Shown piece by piece: positions 23,101 through 29,644 of a DNA stretch of 44,810 bases; the first letter of the stretch is position 1, and each line of letters begins with the position of its first letter. The position numbers and the translations under genes were made by a program. This DNA is from CAZNKO01 sp964573855. Its GTDB lineage: Bacteria > Patescibacteriota > Patescibacteriia > UBA9934 > GWF2-40-263. Location of the stretch: assembly GCA_964573855.1 (NCBI GenBank), contig CAZNKO010000002.1, forward strand, positions 1 to 44,810, in the 5' to 3' direction. Below the pieces are notes generated by a model. That model made no database searches. It saw only the letters and a program-made list of their open reading frames with translations, and was not told the origin of the DNA.

Positions 23101-23826
23101 ATGGAAAATATTCTCCTCCCATCCTCGATCCGTTTTGAACCCGGGACCCGCCCGAACGAGGGCCTGATGGTCATTGAGCCTTGTTTCCACGGGTACGGTA
23201 CCACGCTTGGAAACGCCATTCGGCGCGTGCTGTTGTCGTCCCTTCCGGGCGCCGCGGTCACGGCCGTCAAGATCAAGGGGGTGACGCACGATTTTCAGGC
23301 CATGGACAACGTAAAAGAAGACGTCTTGGAAATCATTTTGAATTTGAAGACTCTCCGGCTTAAAGTGTTCAGCGAGGAGCCGGTGAAGCTCACGCTCAAA
23401 GTGACAGGGGAGAAGACCGTGAAAGCCGGGGACATTGAGCCGAATGCGGAAGTGGAGATTGTGAATCCGGAACTCAAGATCGCGACCCTGACGGACCCGA
23501 AGGCAACGCTCGAGATGGAACTCACGGTCGCCCGCGGTCGCGGATACAAGCCGACCGAGGAGCGTCTCAAGGAAAACAATGAACTCGGCGTCATCGCGAT
23601 CGATTCTTTGTACTCGCCGGTTCGAAACGTGGGCTACCGTGTCGAAAACACGCGCGTCGGGGAGATCACGAACTACGATAAACTCCTCATGACGATTGAA
23701 ACCGATGGCACCATCACACCTGAGGAGGCGGTAAAAGAGGCTGCGAAGGTTTTGATTGACCACTTCTCGCTTTTTCTGCAGCCGTCCGCCCCCGCAGAAG
23801 TGCCGGCCGAAGCTGCGGCAGAATAA
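23101..23826 (+). CDS. rpoA: RNA polymerase alpha subunit, NTD only
   Basis: The alpha dimer is the scaffold for assembling RNA polymerase. The 241-residue protein has the dimerisation core: SSIRFEPG, EPCFHGYGTTLGNAIRRVLLSSLPG, GVTHDFQAMDNVKEDVLEIILNLK, and the ELTVARGRGYKP and DSLYSPVRNVGYRVENTRVG blocks. It ends at IDHFSLFLQP plus an Ala/Pro/Glu tail. The linker and alpha-CTD (about 80 further residues in most bacteria) are absent, with a clean stop and rplQ beginning 3 bases later, so this is the native end and not a truncation by mutation. UP elements and alpha-CTD-contacting activators cannot work in the usual way. Confidence 0.95.
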   Translation: MENILLPSSIRFEPGTRPNEGLMVIEPCFHGYGTTLGNAIRRVLLSSLPGAAVTAVKIKGVTHDFQAMDNVKEDVLEIILNLKTLRLKVFSEEPVKLTLKVTGEKTVKAGDIEPNAEVEIVNPELKIATLTDPKATLEMELTVARGRGYKPTEERLKENNELGVIAIDSLYSPVRNVGYRVENTRVGEITNYDKLLMTIETDGTITPEEAVKEAAKVLIDHFSLFLQPSAPAEVPAEAAAE

Positions 23827-23829
23827 CCT

Positions 23830-24180
23830 ATGCGCCATCGGAAGAAAGGAAAAGTCTTGGATCGAGCAAAGGCCCCGCGCGAGGCCTTGCTTCGGAATTT
23901 GGCCGCGAGCGTCATTTTGTACGAAAAGGTAAAGACGACTGAGGCCAAGGCCAAAGCCGTGAAGCCGATGGTGGAGCGTGCGATTACCACTGGCAAGAAG
24001 CCCAGTCTTGCGGCGCGTCGGAATCTCATGAGGATTTTTTATACCGAGCACCCGGTGAAGAAAATTTTGGAAGTTTTGGGCCCCCGCTATGCCACGCGTC
24101 CGGGCGGTTACACTCGCATTGTGAAGCTCGGGACGCGGCAAGGCGACGGGGCGCAAGTGGTGCAGATTGAACTCGTATGA
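23830..24180 (+). CDS. rplQ: Ribosomal protein L17
   Basis: L17 is a large-subunit protein near the exit tunnel. The 116-residue sequence begins MRHRKKGKVLDRAKAPREAL and keeps LLRNLAASVILYEKVKTTEAKAK and the C-terminal RPGGYTRIVKLGTRQGDGAQ. Normal length. It starts 3 bases after rpoA and overlaps rplM by four bases (ATGA). Confidence 0.95.
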   Translation: MRHRKKGKVLDRAKAPREALLRNLAASVILYEKVKTTEAKAKAVKPMVERAITTGKKPSLAARRNLMRIFYTEHPVKKILEVLGPRYATRPGGYTRIVKLGTRQGDGAQVVQIELV

Positions 24181-24536
24181 TCAAGATCACTCCGAAAACC
24201 CACACGATTGATGCGGCGGGCAAAGTGCTCGGACGTTTGGCGTCCGAGATCGCCCCGCTTCTCATGGGGAAGAAAACCGCGGGCTATACGCCGAACATCG
24301 ATGCGGGAGATGTCGTGGAGGTCACCAATGCCGGCAAGATCATCGTGACCGGAAAAAAGATGGAACAGAAGATGTATTATCATCACACGACGCATCCGGG
24401 TGGACTCCGAACCAAACAGATGAAAACCCTTTGGGAAAAAGACGCGGGCGAGGCCTTGCGCCGCGCCGTGTCGCGAATGCTGCCGAAGAACAAGCTGCGC
24501 ACTCCGCGGCTCAACCGTTTGATTATCAAGAACTAA
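24177..24536 (+). CDS. rplM: Ribosomal protein L13 (short form)
   Basis: L13 is an early-assembly large-subunit protein. Conserved parts are HTIDAAGKVLGRLASEIAPLLMGK, INAGDVVEV-like IDAGDVVEVTNAGKIIVTGKK, YYHHTTHPGGLR and AVSRMLPKNKLRTPRLNRL. At 119 residues it is about 20 shorter than the common 142-residue form, lacking the usual N-terminal extension and part of the C-terminal tail. The start overlaps the rplQ stop. Confidence 0.93.
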   Translation: MIKITPKTHTIDAAGKVLGRLASEIAPLLMGKKTAGYTPNIDAGDVVEVTNAGKIIVTGKKMEQKMYYHHTTHPGGLRTKQMKTLWEKDAGEALRRAVSRMLPKNKLRTPRLNRLIIKN

Positions 24537-24537
24537 T

Positions 24538-24942
24538 ATGGCTGAAGCAACGACACGCTACATTCCAGGTCTTGGCCGGCGAAAAGAAGCGACCGCCCAG
24601 GTTCGTTTGATTCCAAACGGCAGCGGCAAGATTACGATCAATGACCGCGAGATGGCCGCGTATTTTCCCGTGTATTCGCTTCAGCAGGTCGTGAAGGCGC
24701 CGCTTGCGGCCACAGGAGCAGAAGGGAAGTTTGATGTGAGCGTCAAAGTCATGGGCGGCGGCATCCACGGCCAGGCTGACAGTGTGCGCCTCGGCATCGC
24801 TCGCGCTCTCGTCGCCTTCAATCCAGATTATCGCACCTCACTCAAAAAACTTGGGCACTTGAAACGCGACGCCCGCGTTCGCGAACGCAAAAAGTACGGA
24901 AAGAAATCCGCCCGCCGTTCTCCTCAGTGGGCCAAACGTTAA
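24538..24942 (+). CDS. rpsI: Ribosomal protein S9
   Basis: S9 contacts P-site tRNA through its C-terminal tail. The 134-residue sequence has GLGRRKEATAQVRLIPNGSGKITIN, GGGIHGQADSVRLGIARALV and the basic tail ending KSARRSPQWAKR. The terminal Arg is conserved as in the family. It follows rplM by one base and closes the ribosomal operon, before a repeat and a strong terminator. Confidence 0.95.
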   Translation: MAEATTRYIPGLGRRKEATAQVRLIPNGSGKITINDREMAAYFPVYSLQQVVKAPLAATGAEGKFDVSVKVMGGGIHGQADSVRLGIARALVAFNPDYRTSLKKLGHLKRDARVRERKKYGKKSARRSPQWAKR

Positions 24943-24947
24943 ATTTT

Positions 24948-25010
24948 CTCCCCCTTTTTCCGCCAGAGGCGGACCAGCCTCTGGCTGGCAAGGGGGAGTT
25001 AGAGGGGGTT
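24948..25010. repeat. CCCCCTTTTTCCGCCAGAGG repeat, intergenic copy
   Basis: Arms CTCCCCCTTTTT and AAGGGGGAG enclose CCGCCAGAGGCGGA and CCAGCCTCTGGCTGG, followed by AGAGGGGGTT. The first half is nearly the same as the block inserted in mnmA at 11161-11225. Confidence 0.8.
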
Positions 25011-25015
25011 ACCGC

Positions 25016-25041
25016 AAACCGCCCACCCGGGCGGTTTTAGT
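25016..25041 (+). terminator. Intrinsic terminator of the ribosomal operon
   Basis: AAACCGCCC and GGGCGGTTT form a 9-bp GC-rich stem around ACCC, followed by TAGTTTT. This is the end of the infA-rpsI unit. Confidence 0.85.
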
Positions 25042-25063
25042 TTTGAAATGTGGATAAAAATTC

Positions 25064-25092
25064 TTGACAGATCACCGGAAATCTGATTGAAT
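25064..25092 (+). promoter_or_regulatory. Promoter of the restriction-modification operon
   Basis: TTGACA at 25064-25069, a 17-base spacer, then TTGAAT at 25087-25092. The -35 box is perfect and the -10 box weak. It precedes a perfect hairpin and the methyltransferase gene. Confidence 0.6.
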
Positions 25093-25109
25093 AGATCATA
25101 ACAAAGTTG

Positions 25110-25140
25110 AAATACAACTCCCCCGCAGGGAGTTGTATTT
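25110..25140. promoter_or_regulatory. Perfect hairpin in the leader of the R-M operon
   Basis: AAATACAACTCCC and GGGAGTTGTATTT form a perfect 13-bp stem with the loop CCGCA. It lies downstream of the promoter and upstream of the methyltransferase start. It has only a short T-run after it, so it may be an attenuator, an mRNA stabiliser or a palindromic protein site. Confidence 0.65.
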
Positions 25141-25222
25141 GTTAGGGTTTAATTAATCGACGGTCTGTTATATGATTGTGGAATCTCGTAAAGATTTTAG
25201 GTACCATTTGGCGGGAGAAGAT

Positions 25223-25978
25223 ATGAAAAAGTTGAAATATACTAAGGATTTTTTAAACAGGATTATTTGCGGTAATGCCGTAGATGTGATGAAACAGATA
25301 CCGAACGGATCTGTCGATTTGGTAATTACTTCGCCACCTTACAATCTGAAAAATTCCACCGGCAATGGTATGAAAGATGGCCGTGGCGGAAAATGGGCAA
25401 ATGCCGCTCTGCAAAATGGCTATACGCACCATAGTGATTGCATGCCGCACGATGAATATGTGAGCTGGCAGAGGGATTGCCTCAATGAAATGATGCGTGT
25501 TATTCCGGAAGATGGCGCGATTTTTTACAACCACAAATGGCGGGTGCAAGGTGGTTTATTGCAAGACCGGCAAGATATTGTGAATGAATTTCCCGTTCGT
25601 CAGATTATTATTTGGAGACGGAAAGGCGGCCTTAACTTCAATCCAGGGTATTTCTTACCCACTTATGAAGTGATTTATCTTATCGCCAAGCCGAAATTTA
25701 AATTAACATCGAAAGCCAACGCATACGGCGATATTTGGGATTTTACACAAGAGATGAATAATGAACATCCAGCTGCCTTTCCGGTAGACTTGATTGACAG
25801 AATCGTCTCGGCTACAGACGCTAAAATCATTTTGGACCCATTTATGGGCTCCGGTACAACGGCAATTTCTGCGATAAATTTCAAGCGAGATTATATCGGG
25901 ATTGATATTTCGCCTGAGTACTGCGAAATGGCTCGGAAAAGGATCAAACAACATCAATCTCAATCTAAACTTTGGTAG
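25223..25978 (+). CDS. Type II DNA methyltransferase, beta class (probably N4-cytosine)
   Basis: Modifies the host site of the adjoining restriction enzyme. The 251-residue protein has catalytic motif IV TSPPYN (36-41) before motif I DPFMGSGTT (205-213), the order of the beta class; SPPY is typical of N4-cytosine enzymes but also occurs in some N6-adenine enzymes. LNRIICGNAVDVMKQIPNGSVDLV and IGIDISPEYCEMARKR fit as flanking motifs. ATG 25223 has GGGAGA ahead of it and fits the family start; an ATG 17 codons earlier is possible. The endonuclease gene follows after four bases. The segment is AT-richer than its flanks. Confidence 0.88.
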   Translation: MKKLKYTKDFLNRIICGNAVDVMKQIPNGSVDLVITSPPYNLKNSTGNGMKDGRGGKWANAALQNGYTHHSDCMPHDEYVSWQRDCLNEMMRVIPEDGAIFYNHKWRVQGGLLQDRQDIVNEFPVRQIIIWRRKGGLNFNPGYFLPTYEVIYLIAKPKFKLTSKANAYGDIWDFTQEMNNEHPAAFPVDLIDRIVSATDAKIILDPFMGSGTTAISAINFKRDYIGIDISPEYCEMARKRIKQHQSQSKLW

Positions 25979-25982
25979 TCTT

Positions 25983-26780
25983 GTGGAAAAAAAACCTGTT
26001 ATTTATACAAAACCGGAGCTCATCGCGAAACTCAAAGAGATTTCGATGATGGGATTTGTACCGAATGCGCGTCGTGGAAACGCGGGAGGTATCGGCAACA
26101 CGCTTGAGGACCTTCTTGGTATCGAGGAAAATAATTTGCCGATACCGAACGCCGCGGAATGGGAACTAAAAACACAACGAATCAACACAATGTCTCTCAC
26201 AACGCTTTTTCACATGGAGCCATCCCCGCGCGCCGTTGGGTTTGTGCCGCAAGTATTTTTACCCAAATATAGTTGGTCACACGAGGAAGCTGGGCACAGA
26301 TACCCAAAGAGTGAGATGAGCTTTCGGCAGACGATCCATGGCCGATCACGGAGTGATCGCGGTTTTATGGTTGTGATTGACCGTAAGGCGCAGAAGATTT
26401 TGGTTTCATTTGATGCAGGAAGTGTTGATATTCGACATAAGGCATGGCTTGAATCCGTCAAAAAGCGTGTGGGACTTGGCGAACTTAACCCGCAACCCTA
26501 TTGGGGTTTTGATGATTTGGAACATAAAGCTGGAACAAAACTTCTCAATACTTTCTATGTTCAAGCTGATGTGAAAGTTGAACGGAGAAAAGAATCCTAT
26601 CATTACAAAAAAGTAATGATGTTGCAAAAATTCAGCTTTGATGTATTTTTGAAAGCGTTGGAGGAGGGAAAAATTTTGGTGGACTTCGATGCTCGCACCG
26701 GACACAACCACGGCACAAAATTCCGCATGCGGCAGGATTGTTTGCCGATGTTGTATGAAAAAGCAACCAGTGTCATATAA
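25983..26780 (+). CDS. MvaI/BcnI-family restriction endonuclease
   Basis: Resembles MvaI (CCWGG) and BcnI (CCSGG), monomeric PD-(D/E)XK enzymes that nick each strand in turn. Matching parts are RRGNAGGIGNTLEDLLGIEENNL (30-52), the catalytic ExK in AEWELKTQR (E61, K63) and the C-terminal FDARTGHNHGTKFRMR. From memory of MvaI the residue five before the Glu should be acidic; here it is Asn56, with Glu59 as a possible substitute, so activity is not assured. The likely start is GTG 25983, four bases after the methyltransferase stop, giving 265 residues. The recognition site cannot be read from sequence. Confidence 0.82.
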   Translation: MEKKPVIYTKPELIAKLKEISMMGFVPNARRGNAGGIGNTLEDLLGIEENNLPIPNAAEWELKTQRINTMSLTTLFHMEPSPRAVGFVPQVFLPKYSWSHEEAGHRYPKSEMSFRQTIHGRSRSDRGFMVVIDRKAQKILVSFDAGSVDIRHKAWLESVKKRVGLGELNPQPYWGFDDLEHKAGTKLLNTFYVQADVKVERRKESYHYKKVMMLQKFSFDVFLKALEEGKILVDFDARTGHNHGTKFRMRQDCLPMLYEKATSVI

Positions 26781-26807
26781 AAGTCAGATAAATAATTTAT
26801 ATCCATG

Positions 26808-26840
26808 TCAAAAAATGCCTTAAAATAAGGCATTTTTTGA
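26808..26840 (+). terminator. Intrinsic terminator after the R-M operon
   Basis: TCAAAAAATGCCTTA and TAAGGCATTTTTTGA form a perfect 15-bp stem with an AAA loop. The T-run within the right arm gives the U-tract, and it should act in both directions. Confidence 0.85.
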
Positions 26841-26966
26841 CTCTTAACTTTTTAACGAGTTTGTTTATTCTATAACTACCTCGACAGTAAATGGCCTCTT
26901 GCATTGTATTTTTAGGTGAAAAACGTTATGATATTTAATAAAGTAATAAATTAAGCATTAAATCGT

Positions 26967-27320
26967 ATGGACAAAAACGCCGAAATAATACTCAAAATTG
27001 AGGTCCTACTTGGACACCTTAAACAATCATTGGGGACAAAGACTTCTTCTGAAAAGAAGCATGGAGCGAAAGGATTGGATGGGATAAGCCGGATAAATTT
27101 TTTAGGCTTAACCAAGGAGATTTTTGATTTAGTTCAGGAGGGCTACTTCAAAGAACCGAGAACCATTTCAGAAATTAAAAAAAAATTGCATCAAAGAGCA
27201 GTGAATAAGCCCACAACATCTCTAATGAGACCCTTGCGTCTGCTCATACGCAAAAGAATTATTGAGCGCGAGAAACCCGACGGAAAAGGTCATTACAAAT
27301 ATTTTCAAGTAAATCAATAA
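26967..27320 (+). CDS. Winged-helix-like hypothetical protein A
   Basis: A 117-residue basic protein that I do not recognise as a named family. The first 25 residues are a leucine-rich helix (IILKIEVLLGHLKQSL). After a linker, residues 45-113 have the pattern of a winged helix: IFDLVQEGYFKEPRTISEIKKKL, then TSLMRPLRLLIRKRIIEREK and a beta-wing KGHYKYFQV. The next two genes share this pattern. It opens a tight four-gene run (gaps 1, 12 and 12 bases) following the R-M terminator. Likely DNA-binding; role unknown. Confidence 0.65.
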   Translation: MDKNAEIILKIEVLLGHLKQSLGTKTSSEKKHGAKGLDGISRINFLGLTKEIFDLVQEGYFKEPRTISEIKKKLHQRAVNKPTTSLMRPLRLLIRKRIIEREKPDGKGHYKYFQVNQ

Positions 27321-27321
27321 T

Positions 27322-27672
27322 ATGAAAAAAGACCCACAAAAAATCGCCGCACAAATTATGGAACTTGTATCAGAACTTGTCACACTCGTGGGTGTACCCA
27401 TAGTTCATAGGTCAGCAAAGCCGCACAAATCACCTGCGAGTGAGAAAAGAGATATGTCCGGCGCCACTGGAGGTATTCGTTGGTTGGTTGAGGAAGGAAA
27501 GCTGGATTCACCAGAACAGTTATCCGAAATTATGGAATTTTTGCGGCAAGAAGGCAGACACTATTCTCGACCAACCATCTCGATGGGGTTATTGAACTTG
27601 GTGCGCGAAAGGGTTTTGACGCGATTCCACGACAAAGGAGATAAAAATTGGAAATACGTTATTCGAAAATAG
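27322..27672 (+). CDS. Winged-helix-like hypothetical protein B
   Basis: A 116-residue paralogue of the preceding protein: N-terminal leucine-rich helix (IAAQIMELVSELVTLVG), a linker, then GIRWLVEEGKLDSPEQLSEIMEFL, RPTISMGLLNLVRERVLTRF and a final KNWKYVIRK wing. The shared order IxxLVxEG...pxxlSEI...L...LxxLvrxRxlxR...YkYv shows that A and B come from one ancestor. They could form a heterodimer. It starts one base after A ends. Function unknown. Confidence 0.65.
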   Translation: MKKDPQKIAAQIMELVSELVTLVGVPIVHRSAKPHKSPASEKRDMSGATGGIRWLVEEGKLDSPEQLSEIMEFLRQEGRHYSRPTISMGLLNLVRERVLTRFHDKGDKNWKYVIRK

Positions 27673-27684
27673 TTATAACGAATT

Positions 27685-27939
27685 ATGTCGGCAAAAAGTC
27701 TGAAAGACAAGGCAAGCCAGCTCTCGCTTCAAGGCGGCAGTAAACACGAATTGATACAAAAGCTCATTGTCAACGGATTTTTTGACACACCCAAAATGAC
27801 AGGTGAGCTTATTTTGGAGGTTTGTCAAACTTTCGGAAAGAGGTTGCGATCAAATGAGATACAAACTTACATGAAAAAGTTCATGGAGGCGGCCATTATA
27901 CGGGCTGTTCACGATAAGCAGAGCAGGGGTAATTTTTGA
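27685..27939 (+). CDS. Winged-helix-like hypothetical protein C (short)
   Basis: An 84-residue protein related to A and B but lacking their N-terminal helix and the last wing strand: LIQKLIVNGFFDTPKMTGELILEV, then LRSNEIQTYMKKFMEAAIIRAVHDK. The GFF-x-tP pattern matches the GYFKEP of protein A. Probably part of the same complex or regulatory set. Starts 12 bases after B. Function unknown. Confidence 0.6.
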   Translation: MSAKSLKDKASQLSLQGGSKHELIQKLIVNGFFDTPKMTGELILEVCQTFGKRLRSNEIQTYMKKFMEAAIIRAVHDKQSRGNF

Positions 27940-27951
27940 ATACTAGCCAGT

Positions 27952-28428
27952 ATGGATAAATCGAAAGCGGCACAGCTTATTGGCAAAAGCAAGAAAGTTC
28001 AAGAAATAGAGCACGACCTTTTTTCAGATGGCCTGCTCAAAAAATTTGGAAAGGACTTTGGTGTTGAGTTTACTGATTTACAATACAATTTCGATAGAAG
28101 CGGAACGTGTACGGCATTTCTTCTGCGGAAGATTCTGGAGAAGCTGATTTATCTTGCTTTTGCCAAGCACGGTGTTGGATCAAAATTAGAGGATAAGACA
28201 CGGGCTGGTCGTCTAGTTGGTCTCGAATCCATGATGAGCATTGCCGTTTCGGAAAAGATTAGCGGTGTGCCATTTTTGACCTCCAAAACGGCAAAAGAAA
28301 TTCAAGGCATTAAATTTTTAGGAGACGCGGCTGCACATAATCCACTAACCAACGTAGAGATGAGGACTATCATACCGCAAATGCCTTTCATTATTACCGC
28401 ATTTGAAGAAGTGGCAAAGAAGATGTAA
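27952..28428 (+). CDS. HEPN/DUF4145-like hypothetical protein
   Basis: A 158-residue, mostly helical protein. The section RSGTCTAFLLRKILEKLIYLAFAKHG followed by a C-terminal IKFLGDAAAHNPLTNVEM resembles the core of DUF4145/HEPN-type proteins, in which a G-x-x-AAH motif ends the conserved helix. The RxxxxH motif of active HEPN ribonucleases is not evident, so it may be a non-catalytic member. It is the last gene of the run with proteins A-C and is followed by palindromic element copy 3. HEPN proteins are often found in defence or toxin modules, which would fit the R-M neighbour; that is inference. Confidence 0.5.
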   Translation: MDKSKAAQLIGKSKKVQEIEHDLFSDGLLKKFGKDFGVEFTDLQYNFDRSGTCTAFLLRKILEKLIYLAFAKHGVGSKLEDKTRAGRLVGLESMMSIAVSEKISGVPFLTSKTAKEIQGIKFLGDAAAHNPLTNVEMRTIIPQMPFIITAFEEVAKKM

Positions 28429-28439
28429 TTTATAAAGGT

Positions 28440-28469
28440 ATTCTCTAATTCGCGCGAATGGTAGAATAG
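28440..28469. promoter_or_regulatory. Repeated palindromic element, copy 3
   Basis: ATTCGCGCGAAT at 28448-28459 with arms ATTCT (28440-28444) and AGAAT (28463-28467). TGGTAGAAT is a possible extended -10 box. It ends 19 bases before the ATG at 28489. Confidence 0.7.
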
Positions 28470-28488
28470 TTACGGATGCGCATTTATT

Positions 28489-28836
28489 ATGGCTACAAAA
28501 CGAAAGAAAGGAATGTCTAAATATTTATTGACCTATCTTTGCCAGAAATGCGGTATGGATTTTGGGGTGTCGGATATACACACACCGAAATGTTTTTACT
28601 GCGGTTCCAAACGAGGACACGAACTTGTGAAAAAACAAAAGATCACTCCACAGGTTTTGGCGGAACGGATGAAATTAGTGACTGACCGGATGATCGAAAA
28701 TCTTAAAAAGGCTTATAACGTAAGGCCTGCCGATACCGATGAGGATGAATTGCTCGAAGTTTTGGTAAAGGCGGATAAACTGCGCAGAGGCGTGAGGCGT
28801 CTTCCATTCAAACGTGGAAAACATTTGGCATCGTAA
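28489..28836 (+). CDS. Zinc-ribbon hypothetical protein
   Basis: A 115-residue protein with one N-terminal zinc ribbon, C18-x2-C21 and C35-x2-C38 (LCQKCGMDFG...KCFYCGSKRG), followed by a charged helical part ending in a basic tail (RRGVRRLPFKRGKHL). I do not recognise a named family; ribbon plus basic helix suggests nucleic acid binding. It is a single-gene unit between palindromic elements 3 and 4. An internal ATG eight codons in would also work. Confidence 0.65.
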   Translation: MATKRKKGMSKYLLTYLCQKCGMDFGVSDIHTPKCFYCGSKRGHELVKKQKITPQVLAERMKLVTDRMIENLKKAYNVRPADTDEDELLEVLVKADKLRRGVRRLPFKRGKHLAS

Positions 28837-28841
28837 GGCAT

Positions 28842-28870
28842 ATTCTCTAATTCGCGCGAATGGTGGAATA
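28842..28870. promoter_or_regulatory. Repeated palindromic element, copy 4
   Basis: ATTCGCGCGAAT at 28850-28861, with ATTC/GAAT outer arms and TGGTGGAATAG in the place of the extended -10 box. It lies between the zinc-ribbon gene and the ArsR-type regulator gene. Confidence 0.7.
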
Positions 28871-28900
28871 GTTGGCCGGGTTGTAGTAGTCTTGAAGGAT

Positions 28901-29170
28901 ATGAAAGAGAAGGAAATGGAGCGGGTCCTCAAGGCCCTGGCCAATCGACGGCGTCTCGCCATTGTGAGATATTTGAAACGCACCAGAGAGGCGACGGTGG
29001 GGGATATCGCGGACGAGATTAGGCTTTCGTTCAAAGCGACGTCGAAACATCTCGGCGTCCTTTATGCCGCAGATATCGTGGATCGGGAACAGCGAAGCTT
29101 GCAGATGTGGTATCGTCTCGTCCCCAATCTTCATCCCGTTGCAAAACATATCTCTAATTCGCTCGAATAG
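28901..29170 (+). CDS. ArsR-type winged-helix regulator
   Basis: An 89-residue DNA-binding repressor-like protein of the ArsR/SmtB family. ALANRRRLAIVRYLKRTREATVGDIADEIRLSFKATSKHLGVLYAADIVDREQRSLQMWYRL is the typical helix-turn-helix with wing. It has no Cys and lacks the metal-binding box of arsenic or zinc sensors, so the signal it senses is unknown. ATG 28901 is preceded by GAAGGA. It is bracketed by palindromic elements 4 and 5, and its last four codons and stop (NSLE-stop) are encoded by element 5 itself. It is a good candidate to bind the 12-bp palindromes, including its own. Confidence 0.8.
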   Translation: MKEKEMERVLKALANRRRLAIVRYLKRTREATVGDIADEIRLSFKATSKHLGVLYAADIVDREQRSLQMWYRLVPNLHPVAKHISNSLE

Positions 29171-29178
29171 GCGAATAG
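29150..29178. promoter_or_regulatory. Repeated palindromic element, copy 5
   Basis: Variant core ATTCGCTCGAAT at 29157-29168, preceded by TCTCTA and followed by AGGCGAATAG. It overlaps the end of the ArsR-type gene and lies 12 bases before the next ATG. Confidence 0.65.
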
Positions 29179-29190
29179 TTCGAGTGTCCT

Positions 29191-29583
29191 ATGTCCTTCC
29201 GTGGTGTCATCATTGAAGAAAGTTTGAAAAATAATAACATTCTTCAAGACGTAAAAATTTTGAAGACCAAGATTGAAAAGGTAACGGATGAGCACAAGAC
29301 TCCATGGCTGAAACAATGGACCTTGCATTCTGTGGAGATATCAGATGAGAGGGTAGACGAAGTGGCGAAAGAATTAAGCGGAGTTATCAATGATCAACCG
29401 AGCTCTTGGTATGCTGACTTTAAGAACGAAAATTTCCGCTACATCATTTACCCTGGTAAAATTTTTAAAATACATCGCGCGAATAACCAAGAATACCTTG
29501 CTGCGACCGAGTACGGTATTTCTCTTGGCATCCCGTCGTATCAGGTCGATTTCGTCCCTTATATTAAACAATGGGAACGATAG
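29191..29583 (+). CDS. Hypothetical protein
   Basis: A 130-residue protein of mixed alpha/beta composition that I do not recognise. The N-terminal helix (ILQDVKILKTKIEKV) is followed by WLKQWTLHSVEISDERVDEVAKELSGVI and strands FRYIIYPGKIFKI. No signal peptide, zinc motif or membrane segment. It stands alone between palindromic elements 5 and 6, and shares with its neighbours the one-gene-per-element layout. No function can be inferred. Confidence 0.65.
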   Translation: MSFRGVIIEESLKNNNILQDVKILKTKIEKVTDEHKTPWLKQWTLHSVEISDERVDEVAKELSGVINDQPSSWYADFKNENFRYIIYPGKIFKIHRANNQEYLAATEYGISLGIPSYQVDFVPYIKQWER

Positions 29584-29614
29584 CCATTGATTTTTGTATC
29601 CACACTCTTCTACC

Positions 29615-29643
29615 TTCTCTAATTCGCTCGAATAGGCGAATAG
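29615..29643. promoter_or_regulatory. Repeated palindromic element, copy 6
   Basis: Core ATTCGCTCGAAT at 29622-29633 with TCTCTA before and AGGCGAATAG after, as in copy 5. It ends only one base before the ATG at 29645, which argues against a simple -10 box role in this copy unless translation starts further in. Confidence 0.65.
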
Positions 29644-29644
29644 T

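Noticed and set aside
22609..24156. A 515-residue open frame on the minus strand
   Set aside because: It lies fully opposite rpsD, rpoA and rplQ. Its composition is that of a shadow frame and it has no recognisable domain.
28440..29643. Palindromic elements as classical integron attC sites
   Set aside because: No integrase gene and no clear GTTRRRY/RYYYAAC core pair in the window; kept only as an analogy.
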